Positions 25,863-34,554 of a DNA stretch of 64,000 nt are shown here, one piece after another. This DNA is from Desulfosarcina widdelii (GTDB lineage: Bacteria > Desulfobacterota > Desulfobacteria > Desulfobacterales > Desulfosarcinaceae). The notes below the pieces were generated by a model. The model was not told the DNA's origin. It did not search any database and saw nothing but the letters and a program-made list of their open reading frames with translations. The position numbers and the translations under genes are program-made. The stretch is taken from contig NZ_AP021875.1 in NCBI RefSeq assembly GCF_009688965.1, positions 5,890,001 through 5,954,000 on the forward strand, read 5' to 3'. Position 1 is the stretch's first letter, and every line of letters begins with the position of its first letter.

Positions 25863-27881
25863 ATGTGGAAGCCTTCCGTTTGTACAAAAGACTGTCCGGA
25901 TACCTGCGGACTTCTGGCCAAAGTGGAGGACGGCCGGATAACCAAGGTGAAGGGCGATCCAGACCATCCATTCACCCAGGGTTTCATCTGTAAAAAAGCC
26001 GGTTATTTCCCTCAGCATGTCCATAATGAAAAGCGGATTCTCACGCCCCTGATACGAAGGGGGGCGAAGGGGACGGGCCGTTTTGAGCCCATCGCCTGGG
26101 ATGAGGCATTGGATCAGGTAGCGGACAAGATCAAAGAGGTTTCTGCTGAATTCGGTCCCGAGGCCATCCTGCCATATTTCTATGCTGGACACATGGGCAT
26201 GATCCAGCGCAACGCAGGCCACGCCTTTTTTCACAAGCTGGGAGCCAGCCGACTTTTGGCGACCATATGTGGGCCCGCGGCCGCCGTCGGGTATCAGGCC
26301 ACCCTGGGCTCCGGCCCCAGCACAGACCTTGAATCCGCGGTGGATTCGGATTTCATCATCATCTGGGGTAACAACAGCCTGACCACCAACGTGCATGCCT
26401 GGCCCTTTTACAGGAAAGCCTGCAAAAACGGGGCCCGGCTGGTGGTGATAGACCCTTATCGGACACGTACTGCCAAGGCAGCAGACACGCACCTCATGCC
26501 CAAGCCAGGAACCGACGCCGCCTTGGCCCTGGGCATGATGCAGGTGTTAATCAGCGAGAATCTCATCGATCGGAATTACATCACCGAAAATACGGTGGGT
26601 TTTGATGAAATGGCCCGGCGGGCTGCCGAATATCCACCGGAAATTGCCTCAACGATCTGCGGTGTCCCGGCCATCGATATCCGTGGGCTGGCTGTGGCCT
26701 ACGGCAAGGCCCGGGCACCTTTCATCCGCACCGGCTGGGGGCCGGCCAGGCAGTTGCGCGGGGCCATGGCCATGCGCACCATTGCCTGTCTGCCCGCCCT
26801 GGTGGGGGCGTTTAAACGACCCGGCGCGGGCATCACCCGCTCATTGGGGGGCGGTCCCTCGAACCTCACCCGCTTGACCCGGCCGGATCTGTGTCCCAAG
26901 AGCACCCGGGTGGTAAACATGGTGGAGCTGGGAGACGCCCTCACCAGACTGGAGGACCCGCCCATAAAGCTGCTCTATAACTTCATGAGCAATCCGGCCG
27001 CGGTCGCTCCCCAATCGGCCCTCGTGCACGAAGGGCTGAAGCGGGATGATCTGTTTCTGGTGGTGCATGAACTTTTTATGACCGATACGGCTTTATTCGC
27101 AGACATCATTCTTCCCGGAGCCAGTTTCCTTGAGATGACCGACATGTACAGGGCCTATGGCCACAACTATCTGCGCCTGGCCCGGCCGGTCATTCCGCCG
27201 GTGGGCCAAAGCCGGGCTAACCTGGCCATTTTCCAGCAATTGGCCGGACGCATGGGTTTTGAGGAGGAAGTCTTCAGTCTGAGTGAGGAAGATTTCATCA
27301 AGGATTTTTTGCGTGAAGAACACCCCAGCCTGAAGGGATTCGATCACGAAGCCTTTTGGCAGGAAAAGGCGGTGCGCTTGAACATTCCGGCCAACCCCTA
27401 TGCGGACGGCTTCAATACCCCTTCGGGCAAAGTTGAGTTCTTTTCCCAAACCTGGTTGAACAAGGGCCTGGATCCTCTGCCGTGCGGCCAGGCCTGGCGG
27501 GACCCGGAGGGCGGAAACAAATACACGCTTGAACTGATAACCCCGCCCCATCATCTGTTCTTAAACTCAGCCTTTAACGAGATCCCTGAGATCAGGGAAC
27601 TGGCCGGACGTGCCAAGGTGCTCATCAACCCTAAAGACGCCCGGGAACGAGACATCAGCCAGGGCGACCTGGTGAGAGTATACAATGGCCGTGGCGAGTG
27701 CAGCCTGTATGCGGAAGTAACCTCGGACACCCAGCCTGGCCTGCTGGTGGCCGAAGGTCTTCACTGGCCCAGGCTCGCGCCCGGGGGCAAGGGAGCAAAC
27801 CAACTCACCAGCCAGCGGCTCACCGACCAGGGCGAAACCTGCGCTTTCCACTGCAGCCTGGTGGAGGTGGCGCCAGCATAG
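25863..27881 (+). CDS. Molybdopterin oxidoreductase catalytic subunit (DMSO reductase superfamily)
   Basis: A 672-residue protein; TGGAGG precedes the ATG. N-terminal [4Fe-4S] motif CTKDCPDTCG with the fourth Cys in GFICKK, then DPDHPFTQGFICKKAGY, RGAKGTGRFEPIAWDEALD and NNSLTTNVHAW. The usual Ser/Cys/Sec molybdenum ligand region reads CGPAAAVGYQATLG, and the molybdopterin dinucleotide-binding domain is at about 555-670 (LELITPPHHLFLNSAFNEI, INPKDARERDISQGDLVRVYNGRG). No Tat signal is present, so it is cytosolic. No FeS or membrane partner subunit is adjacent; it may pair with a soluble donor. Substrate cannot be deduced. Confidence 0.9.
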   Translation: MWKPSVCTKDCPDTCGLLAKVEDGRITKVKGDPDHPFTQGFICKKAGYFPQHVHNEKRILTPLIRRGAKGTGRFEPIAWDEALDQVADKIKEVSAEFGPEAILPYFYAGHMGMIQRNAGHAFFHKLGASRLLATICGPAAAVGYQATLGSGPSTDLESAVDSDFIIIWGNNSLTTNVHAWPFYRKACKNGARLVVIDPYRTRTAKAADTHLMPKPGTDAALALGMMQVLISENLIDRNYITENTVGFDEMARRAAEYPPEIASTICGVPAIDIRGLAVAYGKARAPFIRTGWGPARQLRGAMAMRTIACLPALVGAFKRPGAGITRSLGGGPSNLTRLTRPDLCPKSTRVVNMVELGDALTRLEDPPIKLLYNFMSNPAAVAPQSALVHEGLKRDDLFLVVHELFMTDTALFADIILPGASFLEMTDMYRAYGHNYLRLARPVIPPVGQSRANLAIFQQLAGRMGFEEEVFSLSEEDFIKDFLREEHPSLKGFDHEAFWQEKAVRLNIPANPYADGFNTPSGKVEFFSQTWLNKGLDPLPCGQAWRDPEGGNKYTLELITPPHHLFLNSAFNEIPEIRELAGRAKVLINPKDARERDISQGDLVRVYNGRGECSLYAEVTSDTQPGLLVAEGLHWPRLAPGGKGANQLTSQRLTDQGETCAFHCSLVEVAPA

Positions 27882-27924
27882 TGGTTGCCCGATGGTCAGA
27901 CCAGGCTGAGTGCCTAAATGGTGC

Positions 27925-27971
27925 AGGGCCATGTTAAAAACAAGGCCGTTTTTCTCGAATACCTTGAGCAT
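27925..27971 (-). pseudogene. Relic of a GNAT domain tail
   Basis: On the minus strand the reading MLKVFEKNGLVFNM matches the C-terminal end of the GNAT domain in the CoA-hydrolase fusion at 29585-31435 (MLKVFEKSGFPIRS), including 20 identical bases: 27952-27971 equals 29667-29686. Nothing upstream resembles the rest of the domain, so this is a leftover fragment. Confidence 0.4.
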
Positions 27972-28093
27972 TATATCAACACTGTGCCGAGTGAAGAACC
28001 GTGTAGATTCGTAGATCGGTTGAAGCCGAAAATCAGCAAGTCTGCCGAAAGCGTTTCCGATATAGCTGCCGGATGAAGATTACGGCCTGATTG

Positions 28094-28345
28094 TTAATTG
28101 CCTCGTTTGCTTCTGGTTGGAAGTACCGCGTTGGACATATACCTGTAGATTGAGGGATTGCTGAGTTCCGTCAAATTGCTGGCCCGGTTGATGTCGCCCT
28201 TTATAAAAGCCACAACATCTAATAGCAACCGAACCCGCCCTCCAGCCGGCCAAAACATATAGACTTCTGCTGATTTCAAGCCGGCCAGCTGGTACGGCAA
28301 GATATCGAAAGTTTGCAATCTGATGAAAAACTCGAGGTTGCCATT
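28094..28345 (-). pseudogene. Possible relic of a LysR-type regulator C-terminus
   Basis: An 83-codon minus-strand frame contains ILPYQLAGLKSAEVYMFWPAG and VRLLLDVVAFIKGD. The order LPxxL ... VYxxxPxGG ... VRxxLDxVxxx is that of the last strand and helix of LysR-type effector domains, but the spacing is shortened and the DNA-binding part is missing. It could equally be a chance frame. Low confidence. The region 27882-28435 has no other supported gene. Confidence 0.25.
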
Positions 28346-28377
28346 TACTGATCACCAGATCCAGTAGCTCCTTTTTT

Positions 28378-28396
28378 GGTACGCATCCTGCGTACC
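28378..28396. repeat. Perfect palindrome upstream of the solute-binding protein gene
   Basis: GGTACGCA-TCC-TGCGTACC, an 8-base perfect stem with a 3-base loop, 40 bases before the ATG at 28436. It is followed by TTGCTTTTATACACT. It could be an operator for the downstream gene or a short hairpin ending leftward transcription. Confidence 0.4.
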
Positions 28397-28435
28397 TGAG
28401 TTGCTTTTATACACTAAACTTAGTAGGATTTTTAA

Positions 28436-29293
28436 ATGGAACAGGGAAATAACATTCCAAATGATATTGTGATACCTCAAGAGTTGGCTGATGATGGACA
28501 GGTAAACATCACCCTCAAGCCATACCGGCGCCTGCTGCTCGGCCTGCTAACCGTCGGAATCCTCTCGGCGATCTGCGGGCTGGCTACCAACGTGCGGGGA
28601 GCTGAGAAAGGCGATGTCGCTGTCGTGGCGAGCACCGAAAGCCCTCCCTACCGGATGTTCGAAGGGGGTCCCCCCAGAGGTGTCTTTATCGATATTATTG
28701 AGGCCGTGCTTCGGAAGGCGAACCTGACGTCCCGCTACCACGTTCTGCCGTTCAAGCGTTGCCTGACCGAGCTAAAAACCGGAGAGGCGGATCTGTTTAT
28801 CGGACTTTTCTACCGGCCCGAGCGGGAGGCGTACGTCATCTACCTGAAACCGACGATCGCGCCATATGTCACCAAAGTGTTCTATCTCAACAAGGGACGC
28901 GCCCGTTACATCCAGAAGTGGGAAGACCTTTACCAGCTCAGGATCGGCATCCGCGCCGGGTATAAGCACCATCCGGATTTCGACGCCGATCAAAGGATCC
29001 AAAAATTCGAAGTGACCACCGACGAGCAGAACTTTCACAAACTGGCCCTCAACCGCATCGACGCGGTGCTCATAACCGAAGAAACGGGCGTTTACCTCAT
29101 CGGCAAGCTGGGATATGCCGAGCGGTTCGCACCGGCCCCGCTGCGGCTTGAAAGTGACAACCCGGCCTACATCGTCATGTCCCGCAAATCCCGGCTGAAG
29201 CCGCACATCCCGGCGCTCGAAACCGCCATTGCCGCCATAGCGGCGAATGGCACGCTGGAAGCCATACGCCAGCAGTATCTCAGGCACAGATAG
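28436..29293 (+). CDS. Extracellular solute-binding protein, family 3 (polar amino-acid type)
   Basis: A 285-residue protein with TAGGA 7 bases before the ATG. An unusually long N-terminal leader (about 28 residues) precedes the hydrophobic segment LLLGLLTVGILSAICGLA, so it is either membrane-anchored or starts later. The mature part has the SBP_bac_3 pattern: VAVVASTESPPYRMFEGGPPRGVFIDIIEAVLRKAN, LKTGEADLFIGLFYRPEREAYVIYLKP, IGIRAGYKHHPDFD, RIDAVLITEETGVYLIGKLG and IAANGTLEAIRQQYL. No permease or ATPase gene is adjacent, so it may feed a distant transporter or act as a sensor-type binding protein. Confidence 0.82.
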   Translation: MEQGNNIPNDIVIPQELADDGQVNITLKPYRRLLLGLLTVGILSAICGLATNVRGAEKGDVAVVASTESPPYRMFEGGPPRGVFIDIIEAVLRKANLTSRYHVLPFKRCLTELKTGEADLFIGLFYRPEREAYVIYLKPTIAPYVTKVFYLNKGRARYIQKWEDLYQLRIGIRAGYKHHPDFDADQRIQKFEVTTDEQNFHKLALNRIDAVLITEETGVYLIGKLGYAERFAPAPLRLESDNPAYIVMSRKSRLKPHIPALETAIAAIAANGTLEAIRQQYLRHR

Positions 29294-29584
29294 GAACTTG
29301 CTTTTTGTCGATCAACCATAAAAATCCTCCAAAATCTGAAATATTGAGATCGGGGTACATCTTACTTAATTCCAACTACGAACATGCTACGGGCAAGCCT
29401 ATATGTTCAAAGTTGTGCTATCTATTAGCCGGTTTGGTCAACTCGAAATTCCTTTTAAGGGCAGATAAGTGAAGTCTGATTCAACACCCAATCAAATTTG
29501 GGCCATTACGCCTACAACCAATCGCCAGTTCACCATCATTGCAGAACCATTGCGATAAGAAGCGCGCTTGGAATCTTTTTGGCT

Positions 29585-31435
29585 TCAGTCTTCCCCCTCC
29601 CTCTCGAATGAAATCGTCAGTGCATAGGCCCCTTCCTCAAAACGGCTGCGGATGGGGAACCCGCTCTTCTCGAATACCTTGAGCATGGCATGGTTGGTGG
29701 CCAGCACGTCGGCCGTCATGCCGCGTGCGCCGCGCTGGCGGGCCAGGCGGGCCAGCATCCGGAACAGGTAGGTGGCGATCCCCAGCCCTTGGTAGTCCGC
29801 ATCCACGACAAAGGCCACGTCCACATAGGGCTTGTCCTTGTGGCGGGCGAAACGGGCCTCGGCGATGATGCGGCCCTGTCCCGGCGGTCCCACCAACCCC
29901 ACCACGGAGAGAACATCCCGGTAGTCCACATTGACGTAGGATTGCATCTTGGCATGGGGCATGGTCTTGATGGGGGTGAAATATCGGTAGTAGATAGCCT
30001 CGTCCGAGAAGCGGTAGAACAGTCGCCGCATCTCCTCTTCATCGGACGGCTTCAGAGCCCGGAAGCGAACGGTGGTGTCGTTTTTGAAGGTGTGGCGCTC
30101 CGAAATCTCGGATGGATAGAGATGGGCGCTTTCGGCCAGAAAGATCTGGTCCTGGTAGAGGATCTTTTCCACCTTGGCTGCGTTGACCAGCCCTGGGCGG
30201 TCGTCGGGATGGGCGATTTCGATCAGCGCCTGGGCGCGTTCCCGCAGGGTCCGGCCGGAGAGGGTGGCGATGCCGTATTCGGTAGCGATCATGTCTACCG
30301 AATCGGGCATGTTGAGCTGGTTGGGCATCGCTTCGATGGAGACGCGGATGTTGCTCTGGCCCTCGCGGTTGCGGCTGGGCAGAGCGAAAATGGTATAGCC
30401 GCCCCTGGAGATTTCAGCCCCGTTGAAAAAATCCATGGCCTGGCCCGGGCCGGAGGTGACCTGGCCTTTGCCGGCATGCATGGCGATTTGCCCGGAGAGG
30501 TCTACTTTGCGGGCCGGGAAAATGGCCACGAAGCGGGAATTTTTGCCGATTTCAATGGGATTGATAACGTTTTCGATGCTCTGGAATTCCACCAGCGGAT
30601 TGCGGTCCAGCCAGCGCATCAGTTCCCGCGAGCCCATGGCATAGCAGGTCAGCGACTTGCCGCGGAAGGTCGATTTGCGGCGATTGGTGACCGCGCCGCT
30701 TTTGATCAGGGTCATGACGGCATCGGTGACAAAGGGTGAGTGAATGCCAAGGTCCTTTTTGCCGGTGAGGTGGCGGGGCAGGGCCTCGAACAGGGGGCCG
30801 AAACTGAAACCCAGGCAACTGCCGTCCTCGATCACCGCGGCGACATTGGCAGCCACGCGGTCGAAGACATCATCCACCGGCCAGGCCGGCAGGAGCGGCA
30901 CCGGGTGGTCGCTTTCCACCAGCAGGTCGAACGCCTCCACCGAAACGAAGGTGTCCCCGTAGGTGCGGGGTACTTCCGGGTTGATTTCGCCGATAACCAG
31001 CGGGGCCTGCTCCATGACCCTGCGCCCCACATCCACGGCGATGCCCAGAGAACATAGGCCGTTTTCGTCCGGGGGCGTGATCTGGATCATGGCCGCATCC
31101 AACGGCAGTTGATGGTTCTTTATCAGCCCGGGAATGGCGGAAAAGCGGCTGGGAATCAGGTCCACCCGTCCGGTCGTAATGGCTTCGTTGGCCACCCAGC
31201 CGGAGAAAAAAGTTTTCAGGCGGTATTTGTTGGACCGCAACTCTTCCAGAGAGACAGCATCCCCGAAGCTGACCAGTTGAATCAGGGTGAGGTCCTGCAG
31301 GTTCAACGCGTCGGAAGCCATGAGACGTTTGACCAGGGTGCGTGGTTCGGCGGCGCCGGTGCCCAGAAAAATATTCATGCCCGGCTCGATGTGAGATAAG
31401 GCCTGGTCCGGTGTGACGGTTTTGGTTTCAGGCAT
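29585..31435 (-). CDS. Acetyl-CoA hydrolase/CoA-transferase fused to a C-terminal GNAT domain
   Basis: A 616-residue protein with GGAG before the ATG. Residues 1-435 are the acetyl-CoA hydrolase/4-hydroxybutyrate CoA-transferase fold, with GTGAAEPRTLVKRL, VTSGPGQAMDFFNGAEISRGGYTIFALPS and DMIATEYGIATLSGRTLRERAQALIEIAHPD (the glycine loops and the active-site Glu region). Residues about 455-616 are a GNAT domain (VRFRALKPSDEEEMRRLFYRFSDEAIYYRY, DADYQGLGIATYLFRML, ATNHAMLKVFEKSGF). Such fusions are known in Desulfobacterota; the acetyltransferase may act on CoA-linked or protein lysine substrates. Single gene, flanked downstream by a 291-base gap and upstream by a repeat. Confidence 0.9.
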   Translation of the reverse strand: MPETKTVTPDQALSHIEPGMNIFLGTGAAEPRTLVKRLMASDALNLQDLTLIQLVSFGDAVSLEELRSNKYRLKTFFSGWVANEAITTGRVDLIPSRFSAIPGLIKNHQLPLDAAMIQITPPDENGLCSLGIAVDVGRRVMEQAPLVIGEINPEVPRTYGDTFVSVEAFDLLVESDHPVPLLPAWPVDDVFDRVAANVAAVIEDGSCLGFSFGPLFEALPRHLTGKKDLGIHSPFVTDAVMTLIKSGAVTNRRKSTFRGKSLTCYAMGSRELMRWLDRNPLVEFQSIENVINPIEIGKNSRFVAIFPARKVDLSGQIAMHAGKGQVTSGPGQAMDFFNGAEISRGGYTIFALPSRNREGQSNIRVSIEAMPNQLNMPDSVDMIATEYGIATLSGRTLRERAQALIEIAHPDDRPGLVNAAKVEKILYQDQIFLAESAHLYPSEISERHTFKNDTTVRFRALKPSDEEEMRRLFYRFSDEAIYYRYFTPIKTMPHAKMQSYVNVDYRDVLSVVGLVGPPGQGRIIAEARFARHKDKPYVDVAFVVDADYQGLGIATYLFRMLARLARQRGARGMTADVLATNHAMLKVFEKSGFPIRSRFEEGAYALTISFEREGED

Positions 31436-31526
31436 GGCGGCTCCAAAAATAGCAGGTTTTGAGGGTTCAAGTGGAGAAGAAATGGAAATGTCCTAAACTT
31501 GATGGTTTCGCAAAAGGTCCAGGACT

Positions 31527-31627
31527 CGTCATGCCGGGCTTGACCCGGTATCCAGAACATATTGATCAAACTGGATAGCGCTAAAGCTTCACTACGTGCG
31601 CTGGCCTCCGCCGGAATGATGAAAAAA
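31527..31627 (+). repeat. Dispersed GTCATGCCGG-type repeat, copy B
   Basis: Starts CGTCATGCCGGGCTTGACCC, passes through ATCCAGAAC and GGATAGCGCTAAAGCTTCAC, and ends CCGCCGGAATGATGAAAAA. Nearly identical to the copy at 33029-33129 in the same orientation; the two bracket the PatB gene. The ends are partly complementary (GTCATGCCGG / CCGGAATGA). Confidence 0.75.
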
Positions 31628-31764
31628 TGGGATTTGATGCTTTTTGCGAAACCATCAAACTTGATTCTTGAACCCTTCTCCTGTCAGAAATCAATCGACG
31701 ACATTCGGTTGAAGTGTTATGAACAGCTGCTTATACACAATGCCGGACATAAAGGAACTTTACC

Positions 31765-32979
31765 ATGAAAACCGATTTCGACCGCGAGATCAACCGCAAA
31801 AATACGCAATCCGCCAAATGGGGCGTCATTCAGGACCCGGACGACCCGTCCATCTGGCATACTACCGACGACTATTTCGGTGAGAACCGGATACTGCCCC
31901 TGTGGGTGGCGGATATGGATTTCCCCGCGCCCAAACCGGTGGTGGATGCCCTGGTAAAGCGGGCGCAGCACGGCATATACGGATATACCCTGCGAACGGA
32001 CAACTACAACCAGGCGGTGGTGGACTGGATGCAGCGGCGTCACGCCTGGGCCGTCGATCCCGCCTGGATCGTCTCCACACCGGGGGTGGTGCCGGCGATC
32101 AATTTTCTCATTCAGACATTTACCCGACCAGGGGAGAAGATCCTGGTGCAAAGGCCGGTCTACTATCCCTTTTTCAATGCCATCGAAGACAACGGCGGAG
32201 AGATCGTCTCCAGCAGCCTGGTGCTGGCAAACGGCCGCTACGAGATTGATTTCGACGATTTCGAACGCAGGGCGTCCGACCCGGCGGTGACCCTGTTTGT
32301 CCTCTGCAGCCCCCACAATCCGGTGGGACGCGTATGGACCCGTGAAGAACTGGCCCGGATGGGCGAGATCTGTCTGAAGAACAACGTCTTCGTCGTCGCG
32401 GATGAAATCCACGCCGACCTGATCCATCGGGGTGTTAACTTTACACCCTTTGCCTCCGTCAGCGAAAAATATTCAAGCAGCACGGTCGTCTGCACGGCGC
32501 CCAGCAAAACATTCAACCTGGCCGGCCTGCATACCTCCAACATTATCATTTCCAACGACCGCCTGCGACGGCGGTTCCAGCAGACGCTGAACCGTTGCGG
32601 GATCGGCAAATGGGCCAATCCCTTCGGTGTGGTGGCCTGCGAAACGGCCTATCGGGAGGGAGAGCCGTGGTTGGAGCGGGTGATGGCCTATATCGGGGAC
32701 AACCTGGATTTCCTGCAGGATTATATCGACAGGAACATTCCCGGTATCCAGGTCGTCCGCCCGGAAGGCACCTACCTGGTATGGCTGGACTGTCGGGGGC
32801 TGGGGCTGGACAAATGGGCCCTCAAGCGCTTCATGATGGAAAAGGCCCGCATCTTCCCGGACGAAGGATTTATTTTCGGCCCCGAGGGCGAGGGCTTCGA
32901 GCGAATCAACATCGCCTGCCCGCGATCGATTCTCAAAGAGGCCCTGGAGCGCATCCAGCGGGAGGTGGAAACGCTTTAG
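31765..32979 (+). CDS. MalY/PatB family pyridoxal-phosphate aminotransferase (cystathionine beta-lyase type)
   Basis: A 404-residue fold-type I PLP enzyme; AAAGGAA precedes the ATG. Recognisable blocks: LPLWVADMDFPAPKPVVDAL, GIYGYTLRTDNY, WIVSTPGVVPAINFLIQ, ADEIHADLIHRG, the PLP-lysine motif APSKTFNLAGLHTSN and PEGTYLVWLDCRGLGL. MalY/PatB enzymes cleave C-S bonds of cystathionine or other cysteine conjugates to give pyruvate, ammonia and a thiol. It stands alone and is flanked on both sides by near-identical 100-base repeats (31527 and 33029). Confidence 0.92.
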   Translation: MKTDFDREINRKNTQSAKWGVIQDPDDPSIWHTTDDYFGENRILPLWVADMDFPAPKPVVDALVKRAQHGIYGYTLRTDNYNQAVVDWMQRRHAWAVDPAWIVSTPGVVPAINFLIQTFTRPGEKILVQRPVYYPFFNAIEDNGGEIVSSSLVLANGRYEIDFDDFERRASDPAVTLFVLCSPHNPVGRVWTREELARMGEICLKNNVFVVADEIHADLIHRGVNFTPFASVSEKYSSSTVVCTAPSKTFNLAGLHTSNIIISNDRLRRRFQQTLNRCGIGKWANPFGVVACETAYREGEPWLERVMAYIGDNLDFLQDYIDRNIPGIQVVRPEGTYLVWLDCRGLGLDKWALKRFMMEKARIFPDEGFIFGPEGEGFERINIACPRSILKEALERIQREVETL

Positions 32980-33028
32980 ATCCGATATCCCGGACCGGTG
33001 GATGCCCATTTCCTTAGAAGTCACAAAG

Positions 33029-33129
33029 TCGTCATGCCGGACTTGATCCGGCATCCAGAACCCATTGAAAGGATTGGATAGCGCTAAAGCTTCACTACGT
33101 GCGCCGGCCTGCGTCGGAATGACGAAAAA
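33029..33129 (+). repeat. Dispersed GTCATGCCGG-type repeat, copy C
   Basis: CGTCATGCCGGACTTGATCC ... GGATAGCGCTAAAGCTTCAC ... GTCGGAATGACGAAAAA. Direct repeat of copy B, about 1.5 kb away, with identical central phrase AGCGCTAAAGCTTCACTACG. It sits between the convergent PatB and EamA genes. Confidence 0.75.
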
Positions 33130-33155
33130 AGGAGTCTGTTAATTTTACGGAAATA

Positions 33156-34043
33156 TCAACGGTTGAACAGGACAAACCCCGCCACGATCAGCGCCATGCC
33201 CACCAGATGGAACAATTTCAACGTTTCGCCCAGGAAAATGATGGCCAGGATAGCCGCGAAAACGGGAATCAGGTTGATGAACAGCCCGGTACGGTTGGCC
33301 CCGATGACGGCCACGCCGCGGTTCCAGCAGAAATAGGCCACGATGGAGGGGAAAAGGGCCACGTAGGCGATGCTGCCGGCCACGCCGGGCGTCAGGGCGA
33401 AGCCCCCGACGACCGATATTTCCCATAGGTAGAGCGGCAGCAGACCGAAGGCCCCCAGCCCGAAGGTGTAGACCAGAACGCTCAAGGGGTGAATCTTTGG
33501 CCGTTTGAGCAGCAGGACCGAGTAGAGGGCATACAGGACCACTGCCAGAATCATCAGCAGATCTCCCCGGACCAGCGCCATATCAATCAGGGCCTTCCAG
33601 CTGCCCTTGAGCACCACCACCGTGGCGCCCAACACGCAAAGCGCCACCCCGGCGGCCTGAAGCCAGGACACCCGTTCACCAAAAAAGACCATGGATATCA
33701 AGATGATGACCGCCGGCATGGTGGTCTGAATCAGGGCGCCGTTGATGGCCGTGGTGGTGTGCATGGCCATGTAAAGCAAGGTGTTGAAACCGGTGATGCC
33801 GAACAGCGCAAGCGGCACCATGACCTTCCATCCGGCCAGGGCGGTTTTCCAGTCTTTTTTTACCGTGGGCCCGGCGAAAATCAGGAGAATCAAAAAAGCC
33901 GCCGTCCAGCGCCAGAACGCCAGCGCCACCGGTGGAATCATCGATGTCACGCCCTTGGCCACAACAATGTTTCCTGCCCAGCACAGGGGTGCCACGGCGA
34001 CCAGGAGAAAGGCGGGCAGGGTGGATGTTGGGCGCGTTTGCAT
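33156..34043 (-). CDS. EamA/DMT family transporter
   Basis: A 295-residue membrane protein with about ten spans in two EamA repeats. Start chosen at MQTRPTSTLPAFLLVAVAPLCWAGNIVVAKG (ATG at 34041-34043); an earlier in-frame start adds 35 unlikely residues. Each half begins with the family pattern (CWAGNIVVAK; FGLLPLYLWEISV) and ends with the conserved GExxxxxxxxGxxLxxxG region (FFGERVSWLQAAGVALCVLGA and FLGETLKLFHLVGMALIVAG). Likely an exporter of amino acids or other small metabolites. Convergent with the PatB gene. Confidence 0.88.
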   Translation of the reverse strand: MQTRPTSTLPAFLLVAVAPLCWAGNIVVAKGVTSMIPPVALAFWRWTAAFLILLIFAGPTVKKDWKTALAGWKVMVPLALFGITGFNTLLYMAMHTTTAINGALIQTTMPAVIILISMVFFGERVSWLQAAGVALCVLGATVVVLKGSWKALIDMALVRGDLLMILAVVLYALYSVLLLKRPKIHPLSVLVYTFGLGAFGLLPLYLWEISVVGGFALTPGVAGSIAYVALFPSIVAYFCWNRGVAVIGANRTGLFINLIPVFAAILAIIFLGETLKLFHLVGMALIVAGFVLFNR

Positions 34044-34294
34044 AGCGGCGGCCTGTATGGGGCGTATAAAAATTGCCGTTAATCGGCAGGTATTCGATGG
34101 TCCGGACAAGAATTTCGACGTTGTACCGGAACCCAGCGTTGTTTGCAAGCTGCCCGTTGCGGGGACAGCCGCTTTGATGGTGACGCCGAGAGGCGTGAAC
34201 CTTAGTTCGTTGACACCGCCTTCAGATTACGTCATAACTTCCAAAACAATCCATCCGAATAAAATCGAAATCGTCAAACAAGGGAGGCCTCACC

Positions 34295-34540
34295 ATGAAG
34301 CAGGGCAAATGCCCCAAATGCGGATCGACGAACATCTATTCAGCCGTGGATCTTCCCCTGAAAAGCGGCCCTTTCGGCAGCAATTCCATTCCCGTCAGCC
34401 TCACAGCCATGGCCGCTCTGGACAACTACGTGTGCGTGGACTGCGGCCTGGTGGAAAGCTACGTGGCCGACGAATACATGCTGAAAAAAATCGCCAAGAA
34501 GTGGAAGGCGGTGAACGAGACGGCGGACGAAGAATTGTAA
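34295..34540 (+). CDS. Small zinc-ribbon protein
   Basis: An 81-residue protein with AAGGGAGG before the ATG. Two Cys pairs, CPKCGS at residues 6-9 and CVDCGL at about 48-51, form a typical zinc ribbon; the rest is polar and helical. Family resemblance is limited to the ribbon. It lies 14 bases before the UbiB gene and is probably co-transcribed with it. Function unknown; small ribbons of this size often bind nucleic acid or another protein. Confidence 0.8.
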   Translation: MKQGKCPKCGSTNIYSAVDLPLKSGPFGSNSIPVSLTAMAALDNYVCVDCGLVESYVADEYMLKKIAKKWKAVNETADEEL

Positions 34541-34554
34541 TCCAAGGATAGACG

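Noticed and set aside
25863..27881. Formate dehydrogenase operon
   Set aside because: Only the catalytic subunit is found; no Fe-S or membrane subunit is adjacent and the active-site ligand region does not point to formate.
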